Assembly: GCA_016789485.1 (NCBI GenBank)
Contig: JAEURE010000076.1
Coordinates: 1-9,875 of the forward strand
Reading direction: 5' to 3'
Source of the DNA: Anaerolineales bacterium
GTDB taxonomy: Bacteria > Chloroflexota > Anaerolineae > Anaerolineales > Villigracilaceae
DNA: 9,875 bases
This document shows, piece by piece, positions 1-6,724 of this stretch (the stretch's first letter is position 1; each line of letters begins with the position of its first letter). The translations under genes were made by a program, and so were the position numbers. The notes beneath the pieces are model-generated. The model did not search any database and was not told the origin of the DNA. It was given only the letters and a program-made list of their open reading frames with translations.

Positions 1-547
1 TCCCCGAATGAAAGACCACATGCGCGGCATGCGGGTCCACATAGGTGTTGTACTCAGCCAGCGGCGTGGTGTTGCCCTGATGCTTGATCGCTCCGCCCAT
101 CACAAATACTTCTTTGACATTTTCCACAATGCGCGGCTCTTTGCGGATGGCCAGGGCGACATTCGTCAATGGGCCGATTGCCACCAGGGTGATCTCCCCC
201 GGATGAGACATGATATGTTCGATGATGAAATCGCTTCCATGCTTAACCTGCGGCCTGGCTGCCGGTTCTGGAAGTTTTGCGTAGCCCAGGCCTGAGTTCC
301 CATGAGTCTCTGGGCTGAGCAGGGACGGTTGCACAAGCGGTAATTCACAGCCTCTGTACACAGGGATCTGGTTTCCATTCGCCAGTTCCAAAATGGAAAG
401 CGCATTTGTCGTCACCTGCGTGGTGGAGGCATTCCCGTGGATCGTGCTGATTCCGTCGAGAACAATTTCGGGCGAGGCAAGAGCGAGTAATATCGCAAGC
501 GAGTCGTCGATGCCGGGGTCAGTGTCTAAAATGATATGCTTTGGCAT
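1..547 (-). CDS. Nucleoside hydrolase, IunH/Rih family (3' end beyond window)
   Basis: Reading the minus strand from an ATG at 547-545 gives an uninterrupted frame of 182 codons that runs off the left edge, so only the N-terminal part is visible. The product begins MPKHIILDTDPGIDDS, the Asp-rich Ca2+/ribose-binding motif of inosine-uridine-preferring nucleoside hydrolases (D8, D10, D14, D15). It also has the family blocks IGPLTNVALA (about 124-133), VMGGA (149-153) and PLAEYNTYVDPHAA (162-175). Such enzymes hydrolyse the N-glycosidic bond of ribonucleosides to give free base and ribose in the cytoplasm. The catalytic C-terminal His region lies outside the window. The start is 1 bp after the stop of the upstream paralogue (TAA-C-ATG) with no clear Shine-Dalgarno, so translation is probably coupled. 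About half of the visible residues match that paralogue, so this is a tandem duplicate. Purine or pyrimidine preference cannot be told. Confidence 0.93.
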   Translation of the reverse strand, partial: MPKHIILDTDPGIDDSLAILLALASPEIVLDGISTIHGNASTTQVTTNALSILELANGNQIPVYRGCELPLVQPSLLSPETHGNSGLGYAKLPEPAARPQVKHGSDFIIEHIMSHPGEITLVAIGPLTNVALAIRKEPRIVENVKEVFVMGGAIKHQGNTTPLAEYNTYVDPHAAHVVFHSG

Positions 548-548
548 G

Positions 549-1502
549 TTAATCTGAAATGGAACGACTTAACGTTTCCATCCTCTCAAGGAATAATTCT
601 ACGAAGTCGCGTCCGCGAACATCCAGCGCGACTTTTATATTTGACGGTTTCTTTGCCACTCTCATAAAATCGGCAAAGGTCTTGCCGGTGGAGATGCCGC
701 CTGAAATATCCACATCCACATAATGGTCTTCAAAAGTAAAAATTTCAGAGGCGAAAATAACTGCCAGAGTCAACGGGTCGTGCAGGGCGCAGCCTTTGAA
801 GCCTTCGTACTTTAAATAGAAGTCCATGTAGGTTGCCGTGGCATCGCGGACAAATCGTGCGATTGGCGAATCGATCTTATTTAGTCTCTCCACATCATCC
901 GAAGTGAGCAGGCATTTGTAAGTCGCATCCAGCGGAACCAAAGTGATGGGAATTCCCGAATGAAAGACAATATGCGCGGCATGCGGATCTTCATTGATGT
1001 TGAACTCCGCCAGTGGAGTGATATTCCCGCCTGAGCGAATCGCGCCGCCCATGATCACAAGCTCTTTTACCGCTTTTGCAAAACGCGGTTCCTTGCGGAT
1101 GGCAAGCGCAATATTGGTCAACGGACCAATGGGGAAGATGCTCAATTCATCCGGCTCTGCCAGCACGCGCTCGATGAGGTAATCAACTGCGTGGCCTTCA
1201 ATTGGCTTGGATGTTGGCTCAGGTAAAACAGATTTGCCAATTCCGCTTTGTCCATGCACAGCCTCGCCTGAATTATGCGGTGTCTTAAGCAGCGGATGTG
1301 AGCAGCCTTGCACAACGGGGATTTGGCTTGCTTGGACAAGTTCCAGCACAGACAAGGCGTTGCGCGTGGCTTTTTCAATCGTTACATTGCCTTGCACGGT
1401 CGTCAACGCTTCAAGTTTGATTTCCGGCGAGGCAAGCGCAAGTAAAAATGTCAGCGCATCGTCCACGCCGGGGTCTGTGTCAATGATGATTCGTTTTGTC
1501 AT
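549..1502 (-). CDS. Nucleoside hydrolase, IunH/Rih family (complete)
   Basis: A 317-residue protein, the usual length for inosine-uridine-preferring nucleoside hydrolases. The N-terminus carries DTDPGVDDA (residues 8-16), the aspartate cluster that binds Ca2+ and the ribose hydroxyls. VIMGGA (149-154) and PLAEFNINEDPHAA (163-176) follow, and LHDPLTLAV (240-248) supplies H241 and D242, matching the conserved catalytic His/metal Asp region of the family. The enzyme should split ribonucleosides into base and ribose. It lies 30 bp downstream of ribokinase and 1 bp upstream of a paralogue, forming a nucleoside salvage cluster. The ATG at 1502 is preceded by AGGA (minus strand, 1510-1507) at 4-nt spacing, which supports this start. 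Substrate range is not predictable from the visible residues. Confidence 0.95.
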   Translation of the reverse strand: MTKRIIIDTDPGVDDALTFLLALASPEIKLEALTTVQGNVTIEKATRNALSVLELVQASQIPVVQGCSHPLLKTPHNSGEAVHGQSGIGKSVLPEPTSKPIEGHAVDYLIERVLAEPDELSIFPIGPLTNIALAIRKEPRFAKAVKELVIMGGAIRSGGNITPLAEFNINEDPHAAHIVFHSGIPITLVPLDATYKCLLTSDDVERLNKIDSPIARFVRDATATYMDFYLKYEGFKGCALHDPLTLAVIFASEIFTFEDHYVDVDISGGISTGKTFADFMRVAKKPSNIKVALDVRGRDFVELFLERMETLSRSISD

Positions 1503-1532
1503 GATGTCCTGTGGAGTCAGGGATTCCCTGCC

Positions 1533-2444
1533 CTAGGCGATGAATTTTTCCACTTCTTCTTTTGTGGGCATGGATGGCTGCGCGCCGATTTTGGTTGTTG
1601 CGAGTGCGCCGCAAGCACAGCCGTAGCGGACGGAATCTTCGAGGGATTTTTTGTGCAGGAGTGCAGAAGCAAGTCCGCCGATGAAAGCATCTCCTGCGGC
1701 TGTGGTATCCACCACGTCAACTTTGTACGAATTTATGCCTACAGCCTGTGTCTCCGTCACCAATAATGCGCCTTTGCTTCCAAGTGTCACAATGACGGTT
1801 TTCACGCCATGTTTTAAAATTTCACGAGCAGCAAGCTCAGCGGAATTCTGGTCTGTGATTTGCATGCCGCTCAGGAGGGCAAGTTCGCTTTCGTTTGGGA
1901 CGAGAATATCCACATTGGGGAGCAATTCGTCTGGGATCTGGCAGGCAGGCGCGGGATTAAGAATGACCGTCGTGCCTTTGGCATTGTATCGTTTGGCAGC
2001 GTGCAACACCGTTTCCATTGGAATCTCGAATTGCAAAAGTAAAATCTTCGCATCTGGAGCGGAGTCCACATCCTGCGAATCCACTTTGCCGTTTGCACCG
2101 GGCGAAATGACAATGCTGTTCTGTCCTTTTTCATCCACAATAATAATGGCTGTGCCCGAAGCGACATTGTCCTGTGCCACATGTGAACAATTCACGTTGT
2201 TTGAATTTAAATTTTCTATGAGGAATGGAGCGAAGTTATCTTTTCCCACACGCCCAACCATGGCGACGTTGGCGCCTTGTCTGGCGGCAGCCACGGCTTG
2301 ATTGGCTCCCTTACCGCCGGGGATGGTCAACAGGTCGCTGCCGCTGATGGTTTCTCCAGGGCCCGGAAAACGGTGCGCACGGACGACAAGGTCTGCATTC
2401 AATGAACCAATTACGAGAACATCATGCTTTCGTGTGTCAGTCAT
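1533..2444 (-). CDS. rbsK: Ribokinase (PfkB/carbohydrate kinase family)
   Basis: A 303-residue PfkB-family sugar kinase, close in length to E. coli RbsK. Visible motifs are the substrate-binding N-terminal signature [15 protein letters not shown] (43-57), NPAPA (163-167), PNESE (183-187), and the C-terminal PfkB signature DTTAAGDAF (246-254), which contains the catalytic base D252 and anion-hole glycines. These are ribokinase-type versions rather than fructokinase or adenosine kinase ones, so the likely reaction is ATP-dependent phosphorylation of D-ribose to ribose 5-phosphate. The next two genes in the operon are nucleoside hydrolases, which release ribose, so the context supports this substrate. 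The gene begins 21 bp after recF. Only a GGGG about 12 nt upstream could serve as a weak ribosome-binding site. Confidence 0.95.
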   Translation of the reverse strand: MTDTRKHDVLVIGSLNADLVVRAHRFPGPGETISGSDLLTIPGGKGANQAVAAARQGANVAMVGRVGKDNFAPFLIENLNSNNVNCSHVAQDNVASGTAIIIVDEKGQNSIVISPGANGKVDSQDVDSAPDAKILLLQFEIPMETVLHAAKRYNAKGTTVILNPAPACQIPDELLPNVDILVPNESELALLSGMQITDQNSAELAAREILKHGVKTVIVTLGSKGALLVTETQAVGINSYKVDVVDTTAAGDAFIGGLASALLHKKSLEDSVRYGCACGALATTKIGAQPSMPTKEEVEKFIA

Positions 2445-2465
2445 GACGGTTATTTTACCCCATCG

Positions 2466-3668
2466 CTATCTTGGCTGAACCACCCCGTCTTTTACATCCC
2501 AAATATCGGAACCTTCCATAAATGCAGGCGTGAAAAAACTCAGATCTGTTGTGGTAAATAGCACCTGCTGGTCTGTATTGACATATTTCAACAAGTCGGC
2601 GCGGCGGTTGATGTCCAGCTCTGCCATGACTTCATCGAGCAAAATCACGGGCCATTCGCCTGTGCGGTCTTTCATCCATTCCACTTCAGCGAGTTTCAAT
2701 GCAAGCAATGTCGTGCGCAGTTGACCTCGCGAGCCGTAATCGCTCACATCCGCTTTGTTGATGATGAAACGCAACTCGTCGCGGTGCGGGCCAATCGTCG
2801 TCACCCCGCGTGCTATCTCTTCGCTGCGGATTTGTTTCAGTCTCGACAAAAATCCTTCCTGAATTTCATTCAATTCAATGGAAGAACGATCGATGACCGT
2901 ATCGAGCTTCAAGCCCAATTGTCCATTTGGTTTGGGCAGCGGGTCGTATGCAGGCTCATAGGCGAGGCGCAGGATTTCGGTTCCGCGAGTCAGTTCGTGA
3001 TGAACGCGCGAAGCGAAGCGTTCGATCTCCTGCACAGCCTGGATGCGCCACAAAATAATTTGTGCCCCGAACTTAACCAACGCTTCATCCCACACCTGAA
3101 GCTGTTCGCTGTTTCCTCCGCGTTCTGCCAGCGCCTTGAGAAGCGCATTTCGCTGGGTGAGCGCCTGGTTGTATTCGCTGAGCGCGCGCGCATACGAAGG
3201 GACAGCCTGCGCCAGCGCAAGGTTGAGATAACGGCGGCGTTCATCGGGTCCGCCTTCGATGATCTGTGCCATCTGCGGTACAAAGATAACCGCATTGAAA
3301 TGACCGATGACATCGTTGGCATGGCGTTTGACACCGTCCAGCAAAATCTCTTTGCGCAAGCGTTGACCGTTCACGCCCGTCGGCTCAAGGATGAGGCGTG
3401 CTTCGAGTCTATGCTTTGTTTTCCCGCGCTGGTAATCCGCTACAAGGCGCGTCACTGCTAATGGATTCTTCGCCTCGTGGAAATTTACGATCTGCCGATC
3501 CACATGGGTTTGAAAAGATGTGAACGCCGCCAGAAAATATATGGCTTCGAGAACACTGGTCTTGCCCTGTGCATTGCTGCCTACCAGCACAGCAACCCGC
3601 CGTGGAAGTTCTACATCCAGGCGGGTAAGGCTGCGAAAATTAGTGAGGGAGAGATGCTTGAGGCGCAT
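2466..3668 (-). CDS. recF: DNA replication/repair protein RecF
   Basis: RecF is an SMC-like ATPase that helps load RecA at single-strand gaps and recognises ss/dsDNA junctions. The 400-residue product starts MRLKHLSLTNFRSL, the classic RecF N-terminus. It has a Walker A GSNAQGKTS (30-38), a central helical lid region, an ABC-signature-like SRGQLRTTLLALKLAE, and a Walker B/D-loop block WPVILLDEVMAELD near the C-terminus. The frame stays open upstream to a TTG at 3686, but the ATG at 3668 gives the family-typical N-terminus and was chosen. No strong Shine-Dalgarno precedes either. The protein is slightly longer than many RecF proteins of around 360-370 residues. Its neighbours are def (49 bp upstream) and rbsK (21 bp downstream), not dnaA/dnaN/gyrB as in many bacteria. 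Confidence 0.95.
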   Translation of the reverse strand: MRLKHLSLTNFRSLTRLDVELPRRVAVLVGSNAQGKTSVLEAIYFLAAFTSFQTHVDRQIVNFHEAKNPLAVTRLVADYQRGKTKHRLEARLILEPTGVNGQRLRKEILLDGVKRHANDVIGHFNAVIFVPQMAQIIEGGPDERRRYLNLALAQAVPSYARALSEYNQALTQRNALLKALAERGGNSEQLQVWDEALVKFGAQIILWRIQAVQEIERFASRVHHELTRGTEILRLAYEPAYDPLPKPNGQLGLKLDTVIDRSSIELNEIQEGFLSRLKQIRSEEIARGVTTIGPHRDELRFIINKADVSDYGSRGQLRTTLLALKLAEVEWMKDRTGEWPVILLDEVMAELDINRRADLLKYVNTDQQVLFTTTDLSFFTPAFMEGSDIWDVKDGVVQPR

Positions 3669-3717
3669 AGAAAATTCAAAAGTCAAAGGCCAGACTGGAA
3701 CTCTTTGACATACATAG

Positions 3718-4251
3718 TTAATCCATTTCTACATCTTCTTCATCCGCGCTGGGCTTCCAGACGCGTGTAGCGCGATCTGTGAAAAGCACGCCGTTCAAGT
3801 GGTCGATCTCATGCTGGAAGATGCGTGCCATCCAGCCGCTCGCTTTTAGTTTGACGGGATTGCCATGACGGTTAAGTGCTTTGACCTGAATTGATTCGTG
3901 CCGCTCCACTTCGCCGTGCAAGCCTGGGATGGAGAGACAGCCTTCGATGCCCATCACTTTTTCCTCAGAGACTTTTGTGATCTCAGGATTGATAATGACA
4001 TAGAGTTTCTTTGGTTTTTCAGGCGCGTTTTCGTTCTCTTCTTCCTCGTCTTCGCCTTCGGCATACTCGATCACTGCCAGTTGCTGCGAGATGTTGATTT
4101 GGGGTGCGGCAAGCCCCACGCCCGGCGCTTCGCGCATGGTCTCGATCATGTTGTCAATTAATGTTTGCAGTTCCTTGTCGAACTTCGTGACTGGTTTTGC
4201 CTTGCGCCGCAGAATTGGGTCCGGCAGGTTTACGATTGGTAGTAATGCCAT
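3718..4251 (-). CDS. def: Peptide deformylase
   Basis: This enzyme removes the formyl group from the N-terminal methionine of nascent proteins. All three metalloenzyme motifs are present: GVGLAAPQ (44-51), EGCLSIP (103-109) with metal ligand C105, and QHEIDHLNGVLF (146-157) with ligands H147 and H151 and catalytic E148. Length is 177 residues. An acidic, low-complexity stretch (about 65-80, rich in Glu, Asp and Asn and ending in PEKPKK) sits between motifs 1 and 2, and the C-terminus is also acidic (about 168-177). The ATG at 4251 is preceded by GAGG at 4266-4263 with 11-nt spacing. The motifs are intact, so an active enzyme is expected. No fmt (formyltransferase) gene, a frequent partner, is seen in the window. 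Confidence 0.97.
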   Translation of the reverse strand: MALLPIVNLPDPILRRKAKPVTKFDKELQTLIDNMIETMREAPGVGLAAPQINISQQLAVIEYAEGEDEEEENENAPEKPKKLYVIINPEITKVSEEKVMGIEGCLSIPGLHGEVERHESIQVKALNRHGNPVKLKASGWMARIFQHEIDHLNGVLFTDRATRVWKPSADEEDVEMD

Positions 4252-4281
4252 TCTTGTTTTTTCCTCTTTATTACAAATTCA

Positions 4282-4312
4282 CGCTCTGATGGGCTGCTGC
4301 CCTGTCAGAGCG
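4282..4312 (-). terminator. Stem-loop between the CNBD gene and def (possible weak terminator or leader structure)
   Basis: Perfect 8-bp arms CGCTCTGA (4282-4289) and TCAGAGCG (4305-4312) enclose an inner 4-bp stem GGGC/GCCC (4291-4294 and 4299-4302) with a TGCT loop. The structure starts 42 bp past the CNBD-gene stop and ends about 30 bp before the def start. The minus-strand sequence after it (TGAATTTGTAATAAAG) is AT-rich but has no run of T longer than three. It is therefore either a weak terminator or attenuator or a structured def leader. Confidence 0.45.
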
Positions 4313-4353
4313 CCAATGATACTTGCATTGCAGATGATTTGCCAGCGTTGAAG

Positions 4354-6183
4354 TTAAAAATCCCCGCCCATTTCATTGCCTCCGTCAAAGCCTTCTTCCC
4401 CTTGGATTTCATCCTCATTGATGGGATTATCATCCAAATCTTCCTTTTGACCTGTAAATGGGTTGGTGATGTTTGGGTCGGGAGAGGCAGGCGTGGTTTT
4501 GGAAGGGGAGACGAATTCATTTATATTTTGGTGATAGGCCGCCACCCAGGTTGCGAATCGTTCGCGGTCATCCTTGCCTGCATCTTCGTTCTTTTTGGCA
4601 ATACGTGCCGCGCGCCTGCGGTTGATATCCGCCTGCACGCTGGCGGGGTCCATCACATCTTCAAATCCCATTTGATTCCCGCCGACTGAGATCTTCACCG
4701 TCCCATAATTAAAGAGGATCGGGATGATGCCGTCTCTGGAGTACGAGGTGCTGAGGATGTTTTCAATCTGTGCCGAGCGGCGTTCTTCTTTACCGAAGGG
4801 TTTGCGGTCGATGTCGAATATTTCATCATTACTGACCATGAAGATATCATTTTTCCAATCTTCATATTCGTACCATAACCAGGCGCCGATGGGCAAAAGC
4901 AGGATAAGAGCCGTCACAACGAGAGTGTCCGGACTGTACGTGCCCGCCGCATTGACACGGATGAGTCGTTGACCTTCCGTGGTGGCAAGCAGGACGATGC
5001 GCCAAATAATGAAGGCAATGTCTCCCAAAAACAAGGCGAGGGGCTTCCATCCTTGCTGGATAAGAATGACCCAGTGTTTGTGATAGATGACCTTGCCGCC
5101 TTCCTCCAACCTGAGCTGGAACAAGGTTTGAAGCGCAAGCATCCAAAGCGGCGTTTTCGCGGCTTTTTCTTCATCTAATTGAACCACAGGGGTAAGTTCC
5201 ACCTGCGGACGTTTTTCAAGCGGCATGCCCAGCTTTTGCTTGATGGTGTCCTTCATCACATCCATTTGACTGCGGGTGGTGATGGCTTTGGTGCGTTCCC
5301 AATACTCGCGGATCATATCCGCAGCCTGCACAGGATGATCGACGTGGTCGAACTCGAGCTTGCCGACAAAGGTGCGGACAATGACATTGCCATAATTCAG
5401 GATGCGTCCCAGCGCGTCACTCTCCACGCCGACAGAGAGGATGGTGCCGAGCGGCGCTTCTTCGCGGCTGTCATACAAGCCGACCACTTTTTCCAGCCAG
5501 ATCACGCGCTGATTGGTGACGATGTAATAATCGTTACTCCAGTCAATGGCCTGCCAGACACCCCCGCCGAGTGCGGCGATCAGCGCGATCACGCCCAGCG
5601 CCCAGGGAGTAGTGGCTTGAGAGATGAACCCCGCGGCAAAAAGTGCAATGGGAACAAGCATGGAAAGGACAGGTCCAACCAGCGCCTGATAAAGACGAAT
5701 TCGATGGCGACGGGCTATAAAATAAATAACCTCGTTCTTGCCAAGCCATTTGAAATTTGAAGAACGAGCCAGTTTGCGGCTCTTGATGGAAACCAGAAAA
5801 TTGGGTCTTAACTTCTCGTATTGGCTTAGCAGGGATTCGAATTCGAGGCGCGAGAGAAAGAAAAGCGTGCAGTGTTCCGAAGCGATGATGTTCGCGGAGC
5901 GGTTGCGTTTTTCGAACAATGCCTCTTCACCGAAGTAGTCCCCCGCATATAAAACAGCCAACTGCCTGTCCTTTTTTTCTGGCCCAGGCGCTGTAACTTT
6001 TGCCTTACCCTTGTAGATCATGTAAAAGCCGTCGGCTTTGTCGCCGCGCTTGATGACGACGGTTCCCGCAGCAACTTCCTTTTCAACAAGTTTTTCCGCG
6101 ATGACGGAAAGTTGATTCAGATCCAACCCGCTGAAGAGGTGCATTTTATCCAAAAAGGCGGCGCGCTGATTATTCTCGATCAC
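4354..6183 (-). CDS. Cyclic nucleotide-binding domain protein with two membrane/PH-like modules
   Basis: A 609-residue protein of unknown specific function. Residues about 12-125 form a Crp-type cyclic-nucleotide-binding domain: LFSGLDLNQL at the start, and a phosphate-binding cassette FGEEALFEKRNRSANI (84-99) that keeps the Glu and Arg used for cyclic nucleotide contact. There is no DNA-binding HTH. Two similar modules follow, each a pair of hydrophobic segments (about 168-190 and 193-212; about 379-401 and 418-438) leading into a beta-rich segment resembling bacterial PH (DUF304-type) domains. These begin YYIVTNQRVIWLEK (219-232) and IFMVSNDEIFDIDR (447-460), and both contain a NYG.V block (263 and 492). 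The tail (about 555-609) is Pro/Asp/Glu/Gly-rich and probably disordered. A membrane-anchored cyclic-nucleotide sensor is plausible. The start is GTG, 12 bp after the redoxin stop, without a clear Shine-Dalgarno; M14 is an alternative. Confidence 0.88.
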   Translation of the reverse strand: MIENNQRAAFLDKMHLFSGLDLNQLSVIAEKLVEKEVAAGTVVIKRGDKADGFYMIYKGKAKVTAPGPEKKDRQLAVLYAGDYFGEEALFEKRNRSANIIASEHCTLFFLSRLEFESLLSQYEKLRPNFLVSIKSRKLARSSNFKWLGKNEVIYFIARRHRIRLYQALVGPVLSMLVPIALFAAGFISQATTPWALGVIALIAALGGGVWQAIDWSNDYYIVTNQRVIWLEKVVGLYDSREEAPLGTILSVGVESDALGRILNYGNVIVRTFVGKLEFDHVDHPVQAADMIREYWERTKAITTRSQMDVMKDTIKQKLGMPLEKRPQVELTPVVQLDEEKAAKTPLWMLALQTLFQLRLEEGGKVIYHKHWVILIQQGWKPLALFLGDIAFIIWRIVLLATTEGQRLIRVNAAGTYSPDTLVVTALILLLPIGAWLWYEYEDWKNDIFMVSNDEIFDIDRKPFGKEERRSAQIENILSTSYSRDGIIPILFNYGTVKISVGGNQMGFEDVMDPASVQADINRRRAARIAKKNEDAGKDDRERFATWVAAYHQNINEFVSPSKTTPASPDPNITNPFTGQKEDLDDNPINEDEIQGEEGFDGGNEMGGDF

Positions 6184-6195
6184 GGTTTTATTCTA

Positions 6196-6699
6196 TCAAA
6201 TTTCGCGCACAATCGCGCAGCCGTAGGCGGGAGATTGTGTCAACTCGGGCAAATGCCCTTCGAGCAGAGACTCAACTGCCAGGTCCAGAAAGAAGCGGGT
6301 TGGGACTCTTTGCCGAAAGGTGACATCGTCCACTGCGCCGCGATAACGCAGGATGCCTTCACGGTCGATCACAAAGACATGCGGGGTGGTCTGAGCCTCG
6401 AACATGTCTGCCACTTCGCAATTCGCATCCAGCAGGACCGTGGGCAGGCGGCGCGTTTCAGAGACAGTTTTCAACTCCTCAGCAGTTTCATTGCGATTTG
6501 ACGCAATCGTGAGCATGGACACATCATCCCGCCACTGCACGAACATGGACATGATCGCTTTGTCCGTGCGTTCCGAATGCGGACATTCACACGACCAAAA
6601 GTTGACGATGAGGATCCGGCCGTGATAATCGCTTAAACGGTGAAGCCTGCCGTGAAGGTCAGGCAACTCAAAATCAGGGACGGATTGATTGATCTGCAT
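6196..6699 (-). CDS. Redoxin-domain protein (AhpC/TSA-thioredoxin fold), atypical cysteines
   Basis: A 167-residue thioredoxin-fold protein with no signal peptide, so probably cytoplasmic. It opens with the AhpC/TSA/TlpA-type pattern VPDFELPDLHGRLHRLSDYHGRILIVNFW (7-35), followed by SCECPHS (36-42), the cis-proline segment TTPHVFVID (104-112) and GILRYRGAVDD (115-125). In the usual W-C-x-x-C motif the two cysteines are three residues apart. Here the first aligns with C39, the second is replaced by S42, and an extra C37 lies two residues before. Near the C-terminus, YGCAI (159-163) resembles the conserved GCxI ending of a thioredoxin-like family with a CPY/CPH active site, so C161 may be the resolving cysteine. 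Disulfide or peroxide reduction is likely; the substrate is unknown. The gene lies 25 bp after the dehydrogenase and 12 bp before the CNBD gene. Confidence 0.85.
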   Translation of the reverse strand: MQINQSVPDFELPDLHGRLHRLSDYHGRILIVNFWSCECPHSERTDKAIMSMFVQWRDDVSMLTIASNRNETAEELKTVSETRRLPTVLLDANCEVADMFEAQTTPHVFVIDREGILRYRGAVDDVTFRQRVPTRFFLDLAVESLLEGHLPELTQSPAYGCAIVREI

Positions 6700-6724
6700 C
6701 TCGGCATTCGTGGCTGCTCAAAGC

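Noticed and set aside
8..295. Plus-strand open frame near the left edge
   Set aside because: It is antisense to the partial nucleoside hydrolase, whose DTDPG and VMGGA motifs are unmistakable.
1651..2301. Plus-strand open frame of 216 codons opposite rbsK
   Set aside because: The minus strand encodes a complete ribokinase with all signatures; the antisense frame is Ser/Thr/Ala-rich with no domain.
2721..3461. Long plus-strand open frame of 246 codons opposite recF
   Set aside because: It lies wholly antisense to a clearly recognisable recF, shows no family motif, and mirrors the codon bias of the real gene.
3669..3686. TTG start for recF giving six extra residues
   Set aside because: The ATG at 3668 gives the family-typical MRLKHLSLTNFRSL beginning; the extension adds MTFEFS with no support.
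5179..5760. Plus-strand open frame of 193 codons opposite the CNBD gene
   Set aside because: It is antisense to a well-supported membrane protein with clear domain motifs; its His/Asp-rich translation is typical of a shadow frame.
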